A stretch of DNA of 48,683 nucleotides, from the NCBI GenBank assembly GCA_021803405.1, contig JAJZLO010000039.1, forward strand, positions 1-48,683. The letters run 5' to 3'. The notes under the pieces were generated by a model, which saw nothing but the letters and a program-made list of their open reading frames with translations, was not told where the DNA came from and made no database searches. Within the stretch, counting starts at the first letter, position 1, and each line of letters begins with the position of its first letter. The position numbers and the translations under genes are program-made. The DNA comes from Microcaldota archaeon. Lineage in GTDB: Archaea > Micrarchaeota > Micrarchaeia > Micrarchaeales > CABMGC01. Below, piece by piece: positions 24,438 to 31,638 of the stretch.

Positions 24438-26078
24438 ATGCCAAATATAACAATAAATAGGGAGTATCTTCTAAAATTAATAGGTAAAAAAATAGAAGAG
24501 AAAAACCTTGAAGAAATAATATATAAACTTGGTTTTGAGGTAGAACGTTCTGATCTTAATGAATTGACTGTAGAAATTACATCTAACAGACCAGATTTAT
24601 TTTCTGCAGTGGGACTTGCCCGCGCCATAAGGAACTTTCAGCATATAAATAAAACCTTTAACTATTCATTGCATAAAAAAAATCTATCTTCTGAACTAAC
24701 AATATCAGTAGATAAAACAGCAGAAAAGAGTGGTCTTTTTATATCCGGTTTTGTTATAAAAAATATTTCGTTGACAGATGTTTCTCTTGCGGATATCTTT
24801 AATTTTTCTGAAAAACTTTCAGATACTTTGGGAAGGATGAGAAAGAAGATGTCCATAGGTATTCATAATCTAGATGTTATAGACAAAGACATACTGTTTA
24901 TATTATCAGAAGATGAAAAGTTTATTCCGTTGAGGGACAATTCTCAAAGACTATATAGTGATGTTGTAGATAATACTGAAAAGGGAAAACTCTACAGAAC
25001 CGCACTGCCTAAATCTGGTTTATATCCTATTCTAAAGGACTCAAAAGGCACTCTTGCTTTAGTTCCAATAATAAACTCAGAAAGGACAAAGGTAACTCCA
25101 TCAACTAAAAATCTATTCATAGAGGTTACCGGCACCTCATCTGATCTTGTAGAAAAGATAACCAACATTTTAGCTACTACATGTATTGATATAGGGGGAG
25201 ATATCTTCGGAATAGATGTTAAGTACACCAAAAAAACCAAGAGATGTCCAGATTTTGATACAAATAATATCCTAATTCCACTTTTACAGATAGAGTTAGA
25301 GTTGGGAATAGAAATAGGATTTAATAATATAATCTCACTTGCAAATAAGGCAGGATATGAAGCTGCACTTTTAGGTAAAAAAATACGCTTTACAGTACCA
25401 TCATATCGGGCAGATATAATAAATGAACAGGATATTATAGAGGATATCTGCATAGCATATGGCTATGATTATATCTCTCCTATCTCTGTGCCATCAATAC
25501 TTCCAGGAGCTTTAAGCAAAAACCATGAACTATTCGAAAGCCTTTCATATGCTATGGTTGGTGCTGGATTCACAGAGAGTATGTCTACTTATCTTACAAA
25601 TGAACAGAGGAACTTCTCAATGATGAATTTAGATATTCCACAAAAAATAGATTTTATAAAATTAAAAGATGCAAAATCATCAAACTTAAGTATGGCAAGA
25701 ACATGGCTTATGCCATCCCTATTGAATGTAATTTCCATATCAAAACACGATAAAATGCCTCAGAAAGTCTTTGAACTTGATATGGTTTTTAAAATTTATG
25801 ATAATAAACCTATTGAGTCATATCATCTAGCTGGAATATGCACTAACTCTGTATCAAATTTTAATGATATAAAAAGCATAGTTGAATCTGTACTTTCAGC
25901 TTCGGGATTCTCATTTAGTATAAAAGAGACTTCGCATAAAAGTTTTATAGATGGCAGATGTGCAGCTATAATAATCGATGGCATAGAATTAGGAATAATG
26001 GGCGAGCTACATCCTATTGTTCTTAGCAACTTTGGAATAGAGGAACCATCTATTGGATTTGAAATAGAGCTTTTATAA
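24438..26078 (+). CDS. pheT: Phenylalanyl-tRNA synthetase beta subunit
   Basis: Archaeal/eukaryotic-type PheRS beta subunit, 546 aa, containing B1, the B3/B4 editing domain (about 110-260), B5 (about 275-350) and the catalytic-like fold. Recognised from ITSNRPDLFSAVGLARAI near the start, FTVPSYRADIINEQDIIEDI (B5) and IMGELHPIVLSNFGIE near the end. Binds Phe-tRNA and edits Tyr-tRNA(Phe) as a dimer partner of PheS. Convergent with rfcL (3 bp apart). Confidence 0.97.
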   Translation: MPNITINREYLLKLIGKKIEEKNLEEIIYKLGFEVERSDLNELTVEITSNRPDLFSAVGLARAIRNFQHINKTFNYSLHKKNLSSELTISVDKTAEKSGLFISGFVIKNISLTDVSLADIFNFSEKLSDTLGRMRKKMSIGIHNLDVIDKDILFILSEDEKFIPLRDNSQRLYSDVVDNTEKGKLYRTALPKSGLYPILKDSKGTLALVPIINSERTKVTPSTKNLFIEVTGTSSDLVEKITNILATTCIDIGGDIFGIDVKYTKKTKRCPDFDTNNILIPLLQIELELGIEIGFNNIISLANKAGYEAALLGKKIRFTVPSYRADIINEQDIIEDICIAYGYDYISPISVPSILPGALSKNHELFESLSYAMVGAGFTESMSTYLTNEQRNFSMMNLDIPQKIDFIKLKDAKSSNLSMARTWLMPSLLNVISISKHDKMPQKVFELDMVFKIYDNKPIESYHLAGICTNSVSNFNDIKSIVESVLSASGFSFSIKETSHKSFIDGRCAAIIIDGIELGIMGELHPIVLSNFGIEEPSIGFEIELL

Positions 26079-26081
26079 CAT

Positions 26082-27302
26082 TTACAGTTTTTTACCTAAT
26101 AATATCTCTACATCATCTTCAAAAATTCCCATTGAAAAGGCAACTGTATTAAGAGTTTCCTCTTTTCCGTATTTTTTTATCGAGTTTTCTATAGCTATTT
26201 TTAGTATTGGTAGGTAGCTACCTATTATTTTTTTCTTATTTGTATGCAAGATTGGAGATAATCTTTCAGCTATGCTGTTTAAGTTTATCCTATCTCCTTT
26301 TGTACTGCTCATATACCTTATATTTGATGGAAAAGAGTACTGTTTTAGCATTGTGGTTCTTCCTTTATTTGATAAGGCAATACCAGAAGAGGCAAATACA
26401 CTTGCATATCTAAAATACTCGTAATGATTAGTCCTTGAAGCTTTTTCATAAAACCTACTTGCTAAAGAAAGATTAGAGTATGCCTCTTCTACATCTTTTT
26501 TCATAGGGTATCTTTTTGTTATATTTTCATCTATCCAGTTTATCAGCATTCCTATGTCTACATCGCTTTTTGTCATTGAATTTCTTGCTATATCAAAATT
26601 ACCAGATAAAAATATCTTATCCAAAACCCCAAATATCTCAGTTTTTCTATCACGCATGCCTAAATTTTCAAGAAGCTCATCATTAGCACCTATCATGGCC
26701 TCAAGATCGTTTATTGCACCTCTTACATCTCCATCGCTTCTTCTTGCTATCTCTTCTATAACTTCTTTTTTAACAGATACCTTCTCTTCAGCAATTATTC
26801 TATTCAATAGTTTTTCTATCTCTTTAGGTGGCACCTTCTTAAACTCTACTTTATCAACAGACATTCTAAGGTAATTTATATCCTTATCCCAAAAATCAGT
26901 AGCAGTAAATATTACCGGCTGTTTTGATGACTTTATCAGTTCTCTGATTATCTTTTCAGCTCCAGCATCTAATTTTTTAGATAGTTCATCTATCTCATCA
27001 AGGAGTATCAATATATTTTTATTAAATAATCCTTTGCTTCTACTAGCAGGTAGTAGAACCTTTTCAAGAGTAGTAACATCCCTATAATCACTAGCGTTAA
27101 GCTCTAAAAGCTCAAATCCGTTTCCATAAGCCAATGCATGCGCGGCAGAGGTCTTTCCGGTGCCTGTTGGTCCAAATATCATTATCGGCCTAGGCTTTGC
27201 GTTTGCATGGACTGCTTGGGCAAACTCAAAAAGTTTTGATATAGCTTCGCTATTTCCAATAATATTATTTATGGTGTTAGGGGCATACTTATCTGTTAGC
27301 AT
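26082..27302 (-). CDS. rfcL: Replication factor C large subunit (clamp loader)
   Basis: AAA+ ATPase that with RFC small subunits loads PCNA. Walker A FGPTGTGKTS (about 43-52), Walker B ILLDEIDEL, sensor 1 in IFTATD, and the RSDGDVRGAINDLEAM motif. Start: ATG 27302, preceded by GTGAT, is better than the upstream TTG (27317). At 406 aa it is shorter than most archaeal RfcL. It ends ILLGKKL and shows no C-terminal PCNA-interacting QxxLxxFF box, so clamp contact may rely on other residues or subunits. Confidence 0.94.
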   Translation of the reverse strand: MLTDKYAPNTINNIIGNSEAISKLFEFAQAVHANAKPRPIMIFGPTGTGKTSAAHALAYGNGFELLELNASDYRDVTTLEKVLLPASRSKGLFNKNILILLDEIDELSKKLDAGAEKIIRELIKSSKQPVIFTATDFWDKDINYLRMSVDKVEFKKVPPKEIEKLLNRIIAEEKVSVKKEVIEEIARRSDGDVRGAINDLEAMIGANDELLENLGMRDRKTEIFGVLDKIFLSGNFDIARNSMTKSDVDIGMLINWIDENITKRYPMKKDVEEAYSNLSLASRFYEKASRTNHYEYFRYASVFASSGIALSNKGRTTMLKQYSFPSNIRYMSSTKGDRINLNSIAERLSPILHTNKKKIIGSYLPILKIAIENSIKKYGKEETLNTVAFSMGIFEDDVEILLGKKL

Positions 27303-27359
27303 ACTATCACAAAGCAAAGCTTATATATAATTATTAACAAATATCTAAATACTTTTTAG

Positions 27360-27434
27360 GCTCCGATCGTCTAGCCCGGTCAAGGACGAAGCCCTCTCAC
27401 GGCTTAAACCTGGGTCCAAATCCCAGTCGGAGCA
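27360..27434 (+). tRNA. tRNA-Glu (anticodon CUC)
   Basis: Complete cloverleaf: acceptor GCTCCGA/TCGGAGC (27360-27366 with 27427-27433), D arm GTCT/GGAC, anticodon stem AAGCC/GGCTT with loop CTCTCAC (anticodon CTC), 4-nt variable loop, T stem CTGGG/CCCAG. Discriminator base A at 27434; CCA not encoded; no intron. The T-loop reads TCCAAAT, with C at position 55 instead of the near-universal T. AT-rich TATA-like sequence lies 25-40 nt upstream (27321-27335), shared with the divergent rfcL. Confidence 0.95.
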
Positions 27435-27445
27435 TATTCACATGT

Positions 27446-28417
27446 TCAATTTCCACGTGAAGTCAATTTTATTACTTTATAAAATATTGATGGCATTGCT
27501 TTTAAAACACCTAACCCATATGGCGTATTAGGTATCATTGATATATAGTCATTTCCAATTAACATCAGATCAGAATAAGATTTTGGAGCTAATTTTCTGA
27601 ATGTTTTAATATCCATATCTTCAATATTTAAAACACCAATTTCATCATTGTAACGCTGTCTAATTAACGCTGTTGCTATATTTGGGACTCCGTTATCGTT
27701 ATCATTTTTTAAATCCTTAATATCATCTGCTATCTGTGTTGCCATAAACGCGTTAGAGAACGCTTCTCTAATAGTTTTTCTTTGATTTTCAGCAACACCT
27801 TCACACATACAAAATATATCCGCTAATATGGCGCCCATGCCTCCTGTTGTTATATTCTTTATCGATAATATCTCTTGAAAATTAGGATTAGTATTTTCTT
27901 CAAAATTTTTTATAGCCTGACGAGCTTGTTTTCTGTATTGAATTGTAGCTTTAAATATCTCACTTGCCTGCTCTTGAGTTATGATATTTTGATTTGCCAT
28001 TGATTTTATATGTCTTACAAATAAAGATACTATCTTCATTGCCTTTTGATCTGTTCTATACTGTGTATTCCATTCAGATATTTTAGGATGTTTTGGTCCA
28101 TCCATAATATCATCTATTCTTGTTATATATTTACTAAATGTTTCCATTGCGGTATAACTTTCTTGTTCATATTCTTTTTTATTTAAGATAGTCCGCAAAC
28201 TTTCAAAAACTAATACATTAAGATCAAAAGCTCTTCTTTCACCTCCTAATTCTATAGGTCTTTCTGGAACTTGCTTTAAAATTTTGTTAGCAGAAGTACG
28301 TAAACATATTGACAATGCACCTGCATAATGTGAAAAATTAACAGAATTTTTTTTTAAAATTTCAGTAGTCATAATATCAGATAAGCTGTATATTTTTTGA
28401 TATAAATATCTATCCAC
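27446..28417 (-). CDS. Terpene/squalene-synthase-like class I isoprenoid enzyme
   Basis: All-helical protein, 323 aa, with two aspartate-rich motifs in the right places for class I isoprenoid synthases: RIDDIMDG (about 100-107; DDxxD) and QIADDIKDLKNDNDNG (about 228-243; D spaced by 3-4, then GVPN). The second resembles the squalene/phytoene synthase pattern (DxxxDxxxxxxG) more than trans-prenyl synthases, but other squalene synthase boxes are not obvious. It differs from the prenyl synthase at 21090-21962. Substrate and product unknown: head-to-head coupling, terpene cyclisation or a non-catalytic role. Start GTG 28417 (ATG 28372 possible). It lies just after the tRNA gene, opposite strand. 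Confidence 0.65.
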   Translation of the reverse strand: MDRYLYQKIYSLSDIMTTEILKKNSVNFSHYAGALSICLRTSANKILKQVPERPIELGGERRAFDLNVLVFESLRTILNKKEYEQESYTAMETFSKYITRIDDIMDGPKHPKISEWNTQYRTDQKAMKIVSLFVRHIKSMANQNIITQEQASEIFKATIQYRKQARQAIKNFEENTNPNFQEILSIKNITTGGMGAILADIFCMCEGVAENQRKTIREAFSNAFMATQIADDIKDLKNDNDNGVPNIATALIRQRYNDEIGVLNIEDMDIKTFRKLAPKSYSDLMLIGNDYISMIPNTPYGLGVLKAMPSIFYKVIKLTSRGN

Positions 28418-28495
28418 ATATCTCTGAGCTTGTCTTATCCAGAAATAAGATTCCTTTCAACAAAGAAATATGATTATGTAAAAAGTATACAAATC

Positions 28496-28609
28496 ATGAA
28501 GAAGTTGACAAATAGAAGAATAAAAAATGTAAAAATTTATGTATTTTCTTGCATTCTTGGTTATCTCCTTAGTTATTTAGGATACCTTTTGAAATTGACA
28601 AGGCGATGA
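28496..28609 (+). CDS. Putative 37-aa basic single-span membrane protein
   Basis: Encodes a basic N-terminus (MKKLTNRRIKNVK), a hydrophobic stretch (about 14-32, IYVFSCILGYLLSYLGYLL) and a basic end (KLTRR). It lies alone in the 246-bp gap between the divergent genes at 28417 (minus) and 28664 (plus). No clear ribosome binding site. The single span flanked by Arg/Lys is protein-like, but the frame is short and unrecognised. A 6-bp hairpin (TCTTAT/ATAAGA, 28433-28450) also lies in this gap. Confidence 0.4.
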   Translation: MKKLTNRRIKNVKIYVFSCILGYLLSYLGYLLKLTRR

Positions 28610-28663
28610 ACTTCAAATGTCAAGATTATACATACATCTATTAAACTTCTTATATTAATTAAT

Positions 28664-29083
28664 ATGAATAACATGGCAAACGAGAAAAAAGACAAATATA
28701 GTTATGATGATGGTTGCAAATGTGGAGTTAATTGCAATTGTGGGTGCTCAAAAAGAAGAAATTTCTACATTCCTCCAATACTTCCAATAGTTTTTGGCAT
28801 AATTATATTTATTTTGATATTTTACAGTTCTTCAAACCTTTCAAATATTTTTTTAATTGGTTGGAGCTTTTTCTGGAATTTACTGGGCTTTATAATATTT
28901 ATATTTGTGATTTATTGGTGTATCAGCTGGTTCTTTAGCTACTCATATCATCCTGTAGGCGGACGTCGTAGGCATAATTTCAGATCAGATGAGATATCTA
29001 TACTCAAAAGAAGATATGCTGATGGGGATATATCTAAAAAGGAATTTGAAGAGCACATTGAAGTACTAAAAAAGTATCAATAA
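28664..29083 (+). CDS. Membrane protein with Cys-rich N-terminus and SHOCT domain
   Basis: 139 aa. The N-terminus has a cysteine cluster (CKCGVNCNCGCSKRR, about 18-33) that could bind metal. Two hydrophobic segments follow (about 37-55 and 62-92), then a basic loop and a C-terminal SHOCT motif (ILKRRYADGDISKKEFEEH, about 112-130), a short helical module common at the ends of prokaryotic membrane proteins. The cysteine-rich head is unusual for this family. ATG 28664 or 28673; a TATA-like TTATATTA at 28649-28656 fits the second as a leaderless start. Function unknown. Confidence 0.8.
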   Translation: MNNMANEKKDKYSYDDGCKCGVNCNCGCSKRRNFYIPPILPIVFGIIIFILIFYSSSNLSNIFLIGWSFFWNLLGFIIFIFVIYWCISWFFSYSYHPVGGRRRHNFRSDEISILKRRYADGDISKKEFEEHIEVLKKYQ

Positions 29084-29153
29084 TTTTAAGTATAAAGAAT
29101 TATAATCACTAATGCTCTTTACTTCTAGTACAAATACGCTAAAAATACCGTAT

Positions 29154-29312
29154 TTATTTTGTATTTTTTTCTACAAACTCTTTAATTGCATCTATATTCT
29201 CAATAATCAATCTTGCTTTTGTAAGGCCAAATGTAAATGGTCTTGCATCATTTTCATCCTTAAGCAAACTTACTATTGGGTGTCCTTTAAACTCGCTTAT
29301 TTTTATTGGCAT
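29154..29312 (-). CDS. Small hypothetical protein, 52 aa
   Basis: Well-formed small protein starting MPIKISEFKGHPIVSLL, with FTFGLTKARLIIENIDAIKEF in the C-terminal half: one beta-like strand pair and a helix, with typical coding composition. The pattern (a short beta N-terminus, a 'DENDARPFTFG' turn, then a helix) resembles small conserved archaeal proteins of unknown function. ATG start; AT-rich TATA-like sequence about 25-35 nt upstream. The longer plus-strand frame across the same bases has no protein-like character, so I prefer this strand. Convergent with the SHOCT gene. Confidence 0.7.
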   Translation of the reverse strand: MPIKISEFKGHPIVSLLKDENDARPFTFGLTKARLIIENIDAIKEFVEKNTK

Positions 29313-29457
29313 AAAATCGATATAATATATCCTGTTAATTATTTACTTCTTTCGTTTGATATGGCTTTATTATTTCAAATCTATAAAATTCGTACAAAAG
29401 CTTTATAACTATTTATTTTAAATTACTTTCATGCAAAACATTATTTTAATTAAAATT

Positions 29458-29513
29458 AAGTTATCATACCCTATAACTTCAGAATGCAGTATAAAAGAGG
29501 GTCATTTACCCTT
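29458..29513 (+). ncRNA. Possible small structured RNA or leader: two hairpins with pairing loop
   Basis: Hairpin 1: AAGTTAT-CATACCCT-ATAACTT (7 bp, 29458-29479). Hairpin 2: GAGGGT-CATTT-ACCCTT (29497-29513, outer pair G.U on plus). ACCCT in loop 1 is complementary to AGGGT in the 5' arm of hairpin 2, allowing a pseudoknot or mutually exclusive pairing. A TATA-like TTTATAA (29402-29408) lies upstream and T-rich sequence follows. Weak candidate. Confidence 0.3.
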
Positions 29514-29604
29514 GTAATTTTATTAAAAAAATATTCCTTTTTATCATTATTTTTAACAAAAAAAGTGCTTCAGCTTCAGCTTTTAACCTATTTTTTAACA
29601 AAGA

Positions 29605-29611
29605 TTTATAT
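29605..29611 (+). promoter_or_regulatory. TATA box for the isopropylmalate/homocitrate synthase gene
   Basis: TTTATAT centred 27 nt upstream of the ATG at 29635, the spacing expected for a leaderless archaeal transcript. No ribosome binding site precedes the ATG, in agreement. Confidence 0.55.
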
Positions 29612-29634
29612 TTTACTACTAATATGGCGAGAAT

Positions 29635-30762
29635 ATGGTACAAAAACGAAAAATAAGAATCTTTGACACTACCCTAAGAGATGGAGAGCAAAGCCCTGGA
29701 GTTTCATTAACTCCAAATGCAAAAATAGAACTAGCAAAAAGATTAGATGCAATGGGCGTGGATACAATTGAGGTGGGTTTTCCTAAGGTTTCTGAAGGGG
29801 AGACAGAAGCTATTAAAAAAATAGCAAATTTAGGAATAAAAGCTGAGTTATGCGCTCTTGCGCGTGCAAATAAAGAAGACATAGATGCCGTAAAAGAATG
29901 TGGAATAGAAATGGCACACATATTCATAGCGACGTCGGAGCTGCATCTAAAAAATAAACTTAAAGTTAGTAAGGAAGAGGCGCTAAGTCGTATAAGTACT
30001 TCGGTTTCGTATGCAAAAAAATTAGGATTAGTCGTTGAATTCTCAGCAGAAGATGCTACTAGAACTCAAATACCATATCTCATTGAAGCATATCTTACTG
30101 CAAAAACTGCTGGAGCTGACAGGATAAATATACCTGATACTGTTGGCATATCAACACCAGACTCAATTTCTAAGCTTGTAAAAATAATCTATAATAGAGT
30201 AGCTCTACCAATAAGCATACATTGCCATAATGATTTCGGTTTAGCAGTTTCTAACACTCTTGCTGCTATAGAATCTGGAGCTTCATGTGCACACGTAACA
30301 ATAAATGGAGTAGGAGAACGCTCAGGAAATGCAGCTCTCGAAGAGATTGTTGGTATACTGGGTTTTTTAGAACCCTCAAATCGTTACTACACTTTAGTTA
30401 AAACAGAAAAAATATATAAACTTTCTAATTTTGTCTCACAAACATATGGTATGGATATACAGCCCAACAAAGCAATAGTGGGCAAGAACTCATTTTCTCA
30501 TGAATCTGGTATACATACTCATGGAATTATATGCAATCCATTAACATATGAACCGGTAAATCCAAAAAATTTTGGTAGAGAAAGATCTTTTATAATAGGT
30601 AAACATTCCGGTAAACATGCTATAAAAATGGCATTATTAGAAAATAACATAGCTATAGATGACATTAAATTAGAAAAAGTATTAAAAGAGATAAAAAAAT
30701 TATGTGATTCTGGTACTGTGGTAGATATTTATAAACTTATACAAATATCATCAAAATATTAG
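29635..30762 (+). CDS. 2-isopropylmalate/homocitrate/citramalate synthase family protein
   Basis: Claisen-type acyltransferase with a TIM barrel, 375 aa. Family signatures: FDTTLRDGEQSPG (residues 10-22, catalytic Arg and metal Asp), SIHCHNDFGLAVSNTLAAI (metal-binding HxH) and NGVGERSGNAALEEIV. The C-terminal segment includes SFSHESGIHTHG. It lacks the about 120-aa regulatory domain of full-length LeuA, so it has the size of AksA/NifV-type homocitrate synthases or citramalate synthases. Substrate (2-oxoisovalerate, 2-oxoglutarate or pyruvate with acetyl-CoA) cannot be decided by eye. No leuB, leuC or leuD neighbours here. Leaderless by TATA spacing. Confidence 0.88.
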   Translation: MVQKRKIRIFDTTLRDGEQSPGVSLTPNAKIELAKRLDAMGVDTIEVGFPKVSEGETEAIKKIANLGIKAELCALARANKEDIDAVKECGIEMAHIFIATSELHLKNKLKVSKEEALSRISTSVSYAKKLGLVVEFSAEDATRTQIPYLIEAYLTAKTAGADRINIPDTVGISTPDSISKLVKIIYNRVALPISIHCHNDFGLAVSNTLAAIESGASCAHVTINGVGERSGNAALEEIVGILGFLEPSNRYYTLVKTEKIYKLSNFVSQTYGMDIQPNKAIVGKNSFSHESGIHTHGIICNPLTYEPVNPKNFGRERSFIIGKHSGKHAIKMALLENNIAIDDIKLEKVLKEIKKLCDSGTVVDIYKLIQISSKY

Positions 30763-30776
30763 ATTAACATTATGAG

Positions 30777-30828
30777 TGGGAAATCCCATACCTTTTACGG
30801 GTAGGAAGATGTCACTTAGTGCCCTACC
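30777..30828. terminator. Two hairpins between convergent genes
   Basis: TGGGA-AA-TCCCA (30777-30788) and GGTAGG...CCTACC (30800-30805 with 30823-30828; the latter arm overlaps the stop of the minus-strand gene). They lie between the convergent genes ending at 30762 and 30824 and may terminate both transcripts. No strong oligo-T run follows. Confidence 0.35.
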
Positions 30829-31468
30829 TTAATATTTCCTTTAGTGCTACGCGCGTAAGCCGTTCTTTAATTAATTGTGTTCTCATAGCATTGTTTCCAT
30901 AATTTTTCATAATATATAAATCCTCGTCCAACATATGTTGATACCGTAAGGCTCTTTCAGCAGTTTCAAGAACGCTGATGCCATTTTTATTTTTATAATA
31001 CACTATTGGCGGTCTATTCGTTAATAGTTCCATAGCTATATTATCATTACATGCGCCAATATGAGCTACTGAATTACCATTAATGTCCGAAAGAGAAGCT
31101 ATATTTTCATTTCTGATCATTTTTCTTACTATGGACTCGTTACATCTATACTCTGCAATAGAGTGGGCAACGGAATACCAAGCGGTATCCTCAATTCTAA
31201 GAATAAGCATATTTTCAGAGGCATTTCGTGCAGCTGCATAATCATACATGGCCACATGAATTAGGGTGCTTCGATTTTTCATGCTCTTTATTCCGATTAA
31301 CTTATGAGCTATATCAACGACGTGTCTTGCTAAATATATATTGTTTTTAACAGAACCAGCCAATCTATTAAATTTTTCATCTGGAGAAAAACTAGGGTTC
31401 ATAGTTACTCTATCAAACTCATCTATACTGTTTTTAATCATGCTTTTCTTTACGAATAGCTTTGACAT
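30824..31468 (-). CDS. Ankyrin-repeat-like helical protein, 214 aa
   Basis: Helical repeat protein. At least two ankyrin-like units can be seen: DTAWYSVAHSIAEYRCNESI (about 91-110) and DINGNSVAHIGACNDNIAME (about 126-145), followed by KNKNGISVLETAERAL (about 157-172), which match the ankyrin D-x-x-G-x-(T/S)-x-x-H/E-x-A pattern with about 33-residue spacing. Typical TPLH is degenerate (SVAH). The N- and C-terminal parts are helical and unassigned. Such modules mediate protein contacts; the partner is unknown. The gene stands alone in a region of other accessory genes. Confidence 0.65.
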   Translation of the reverse strand: MSKLFVKKSMIKNSIDEFDRVTMNPSFSPDEKFNRLAGSVKNNIYLARHVVDIAHKLIGIKSMKNRSTLIHVAMYDYAAARNASENMLILRIEDTAWYSVAHSIAEYRCNESIVRKMIRNENIASLSDINGNSVAHIGACNDNIAMELLTNRPPIVYYKNKNGISVLETAERALRYQHMLDEDLYIMKNYGNNAMRTQLIKERLTRVALKEILR

Positions 31469-31638
31469 CAGAATACCAATATAATTTTAATATACAATAT
31501 ACCATTATTCTTACTGTAGTTATTATTCTTTATATGTTATCTCTAATATGTGGAACGTTATTACAAAGGTATTTATATCAAAAAATTCAAATTTTACATT
31601 GTACTTGAGGATTTTAATACTTCATTTACGGTGGAAAA

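Larger units (their letters stand above)
29313..29634. other. Intergenic region without protein gene; hairpins and promoter
   Basis: 322 bp between divergent genes. It contains the promoter side of the 52-aa gene (about 29331-29349), two hairpins on the plus strand (29458-29479 and 29497-29513, listed separately), A/T-rich runs and the leuA-like promoter (29605-29611). No convincing protein gene: a 60-codon plus-strand frame from 29484 overlaps the next gene and is low-complexity. Confidence 0.6.

Noticed and set aside
27300..28700. Integrated element at the tRNA-Glu gene
   Set aside because: No integrase, transposase or duplicated tRNA 3' end found nearby; only circumstantial.
29484..29666. 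60-codon plus-strand frame rich in Leu (15 of 60) just before the LeuA-like gene, resembling a leucine attenuator peptide
   Set aside because: Leu codons here are mostly TTA/CTT expected from AT-rich sequence, the frame runs into the next gene, and that gene has its own TATA 27 nt before its ATG, so the frame would not be on its transcript.
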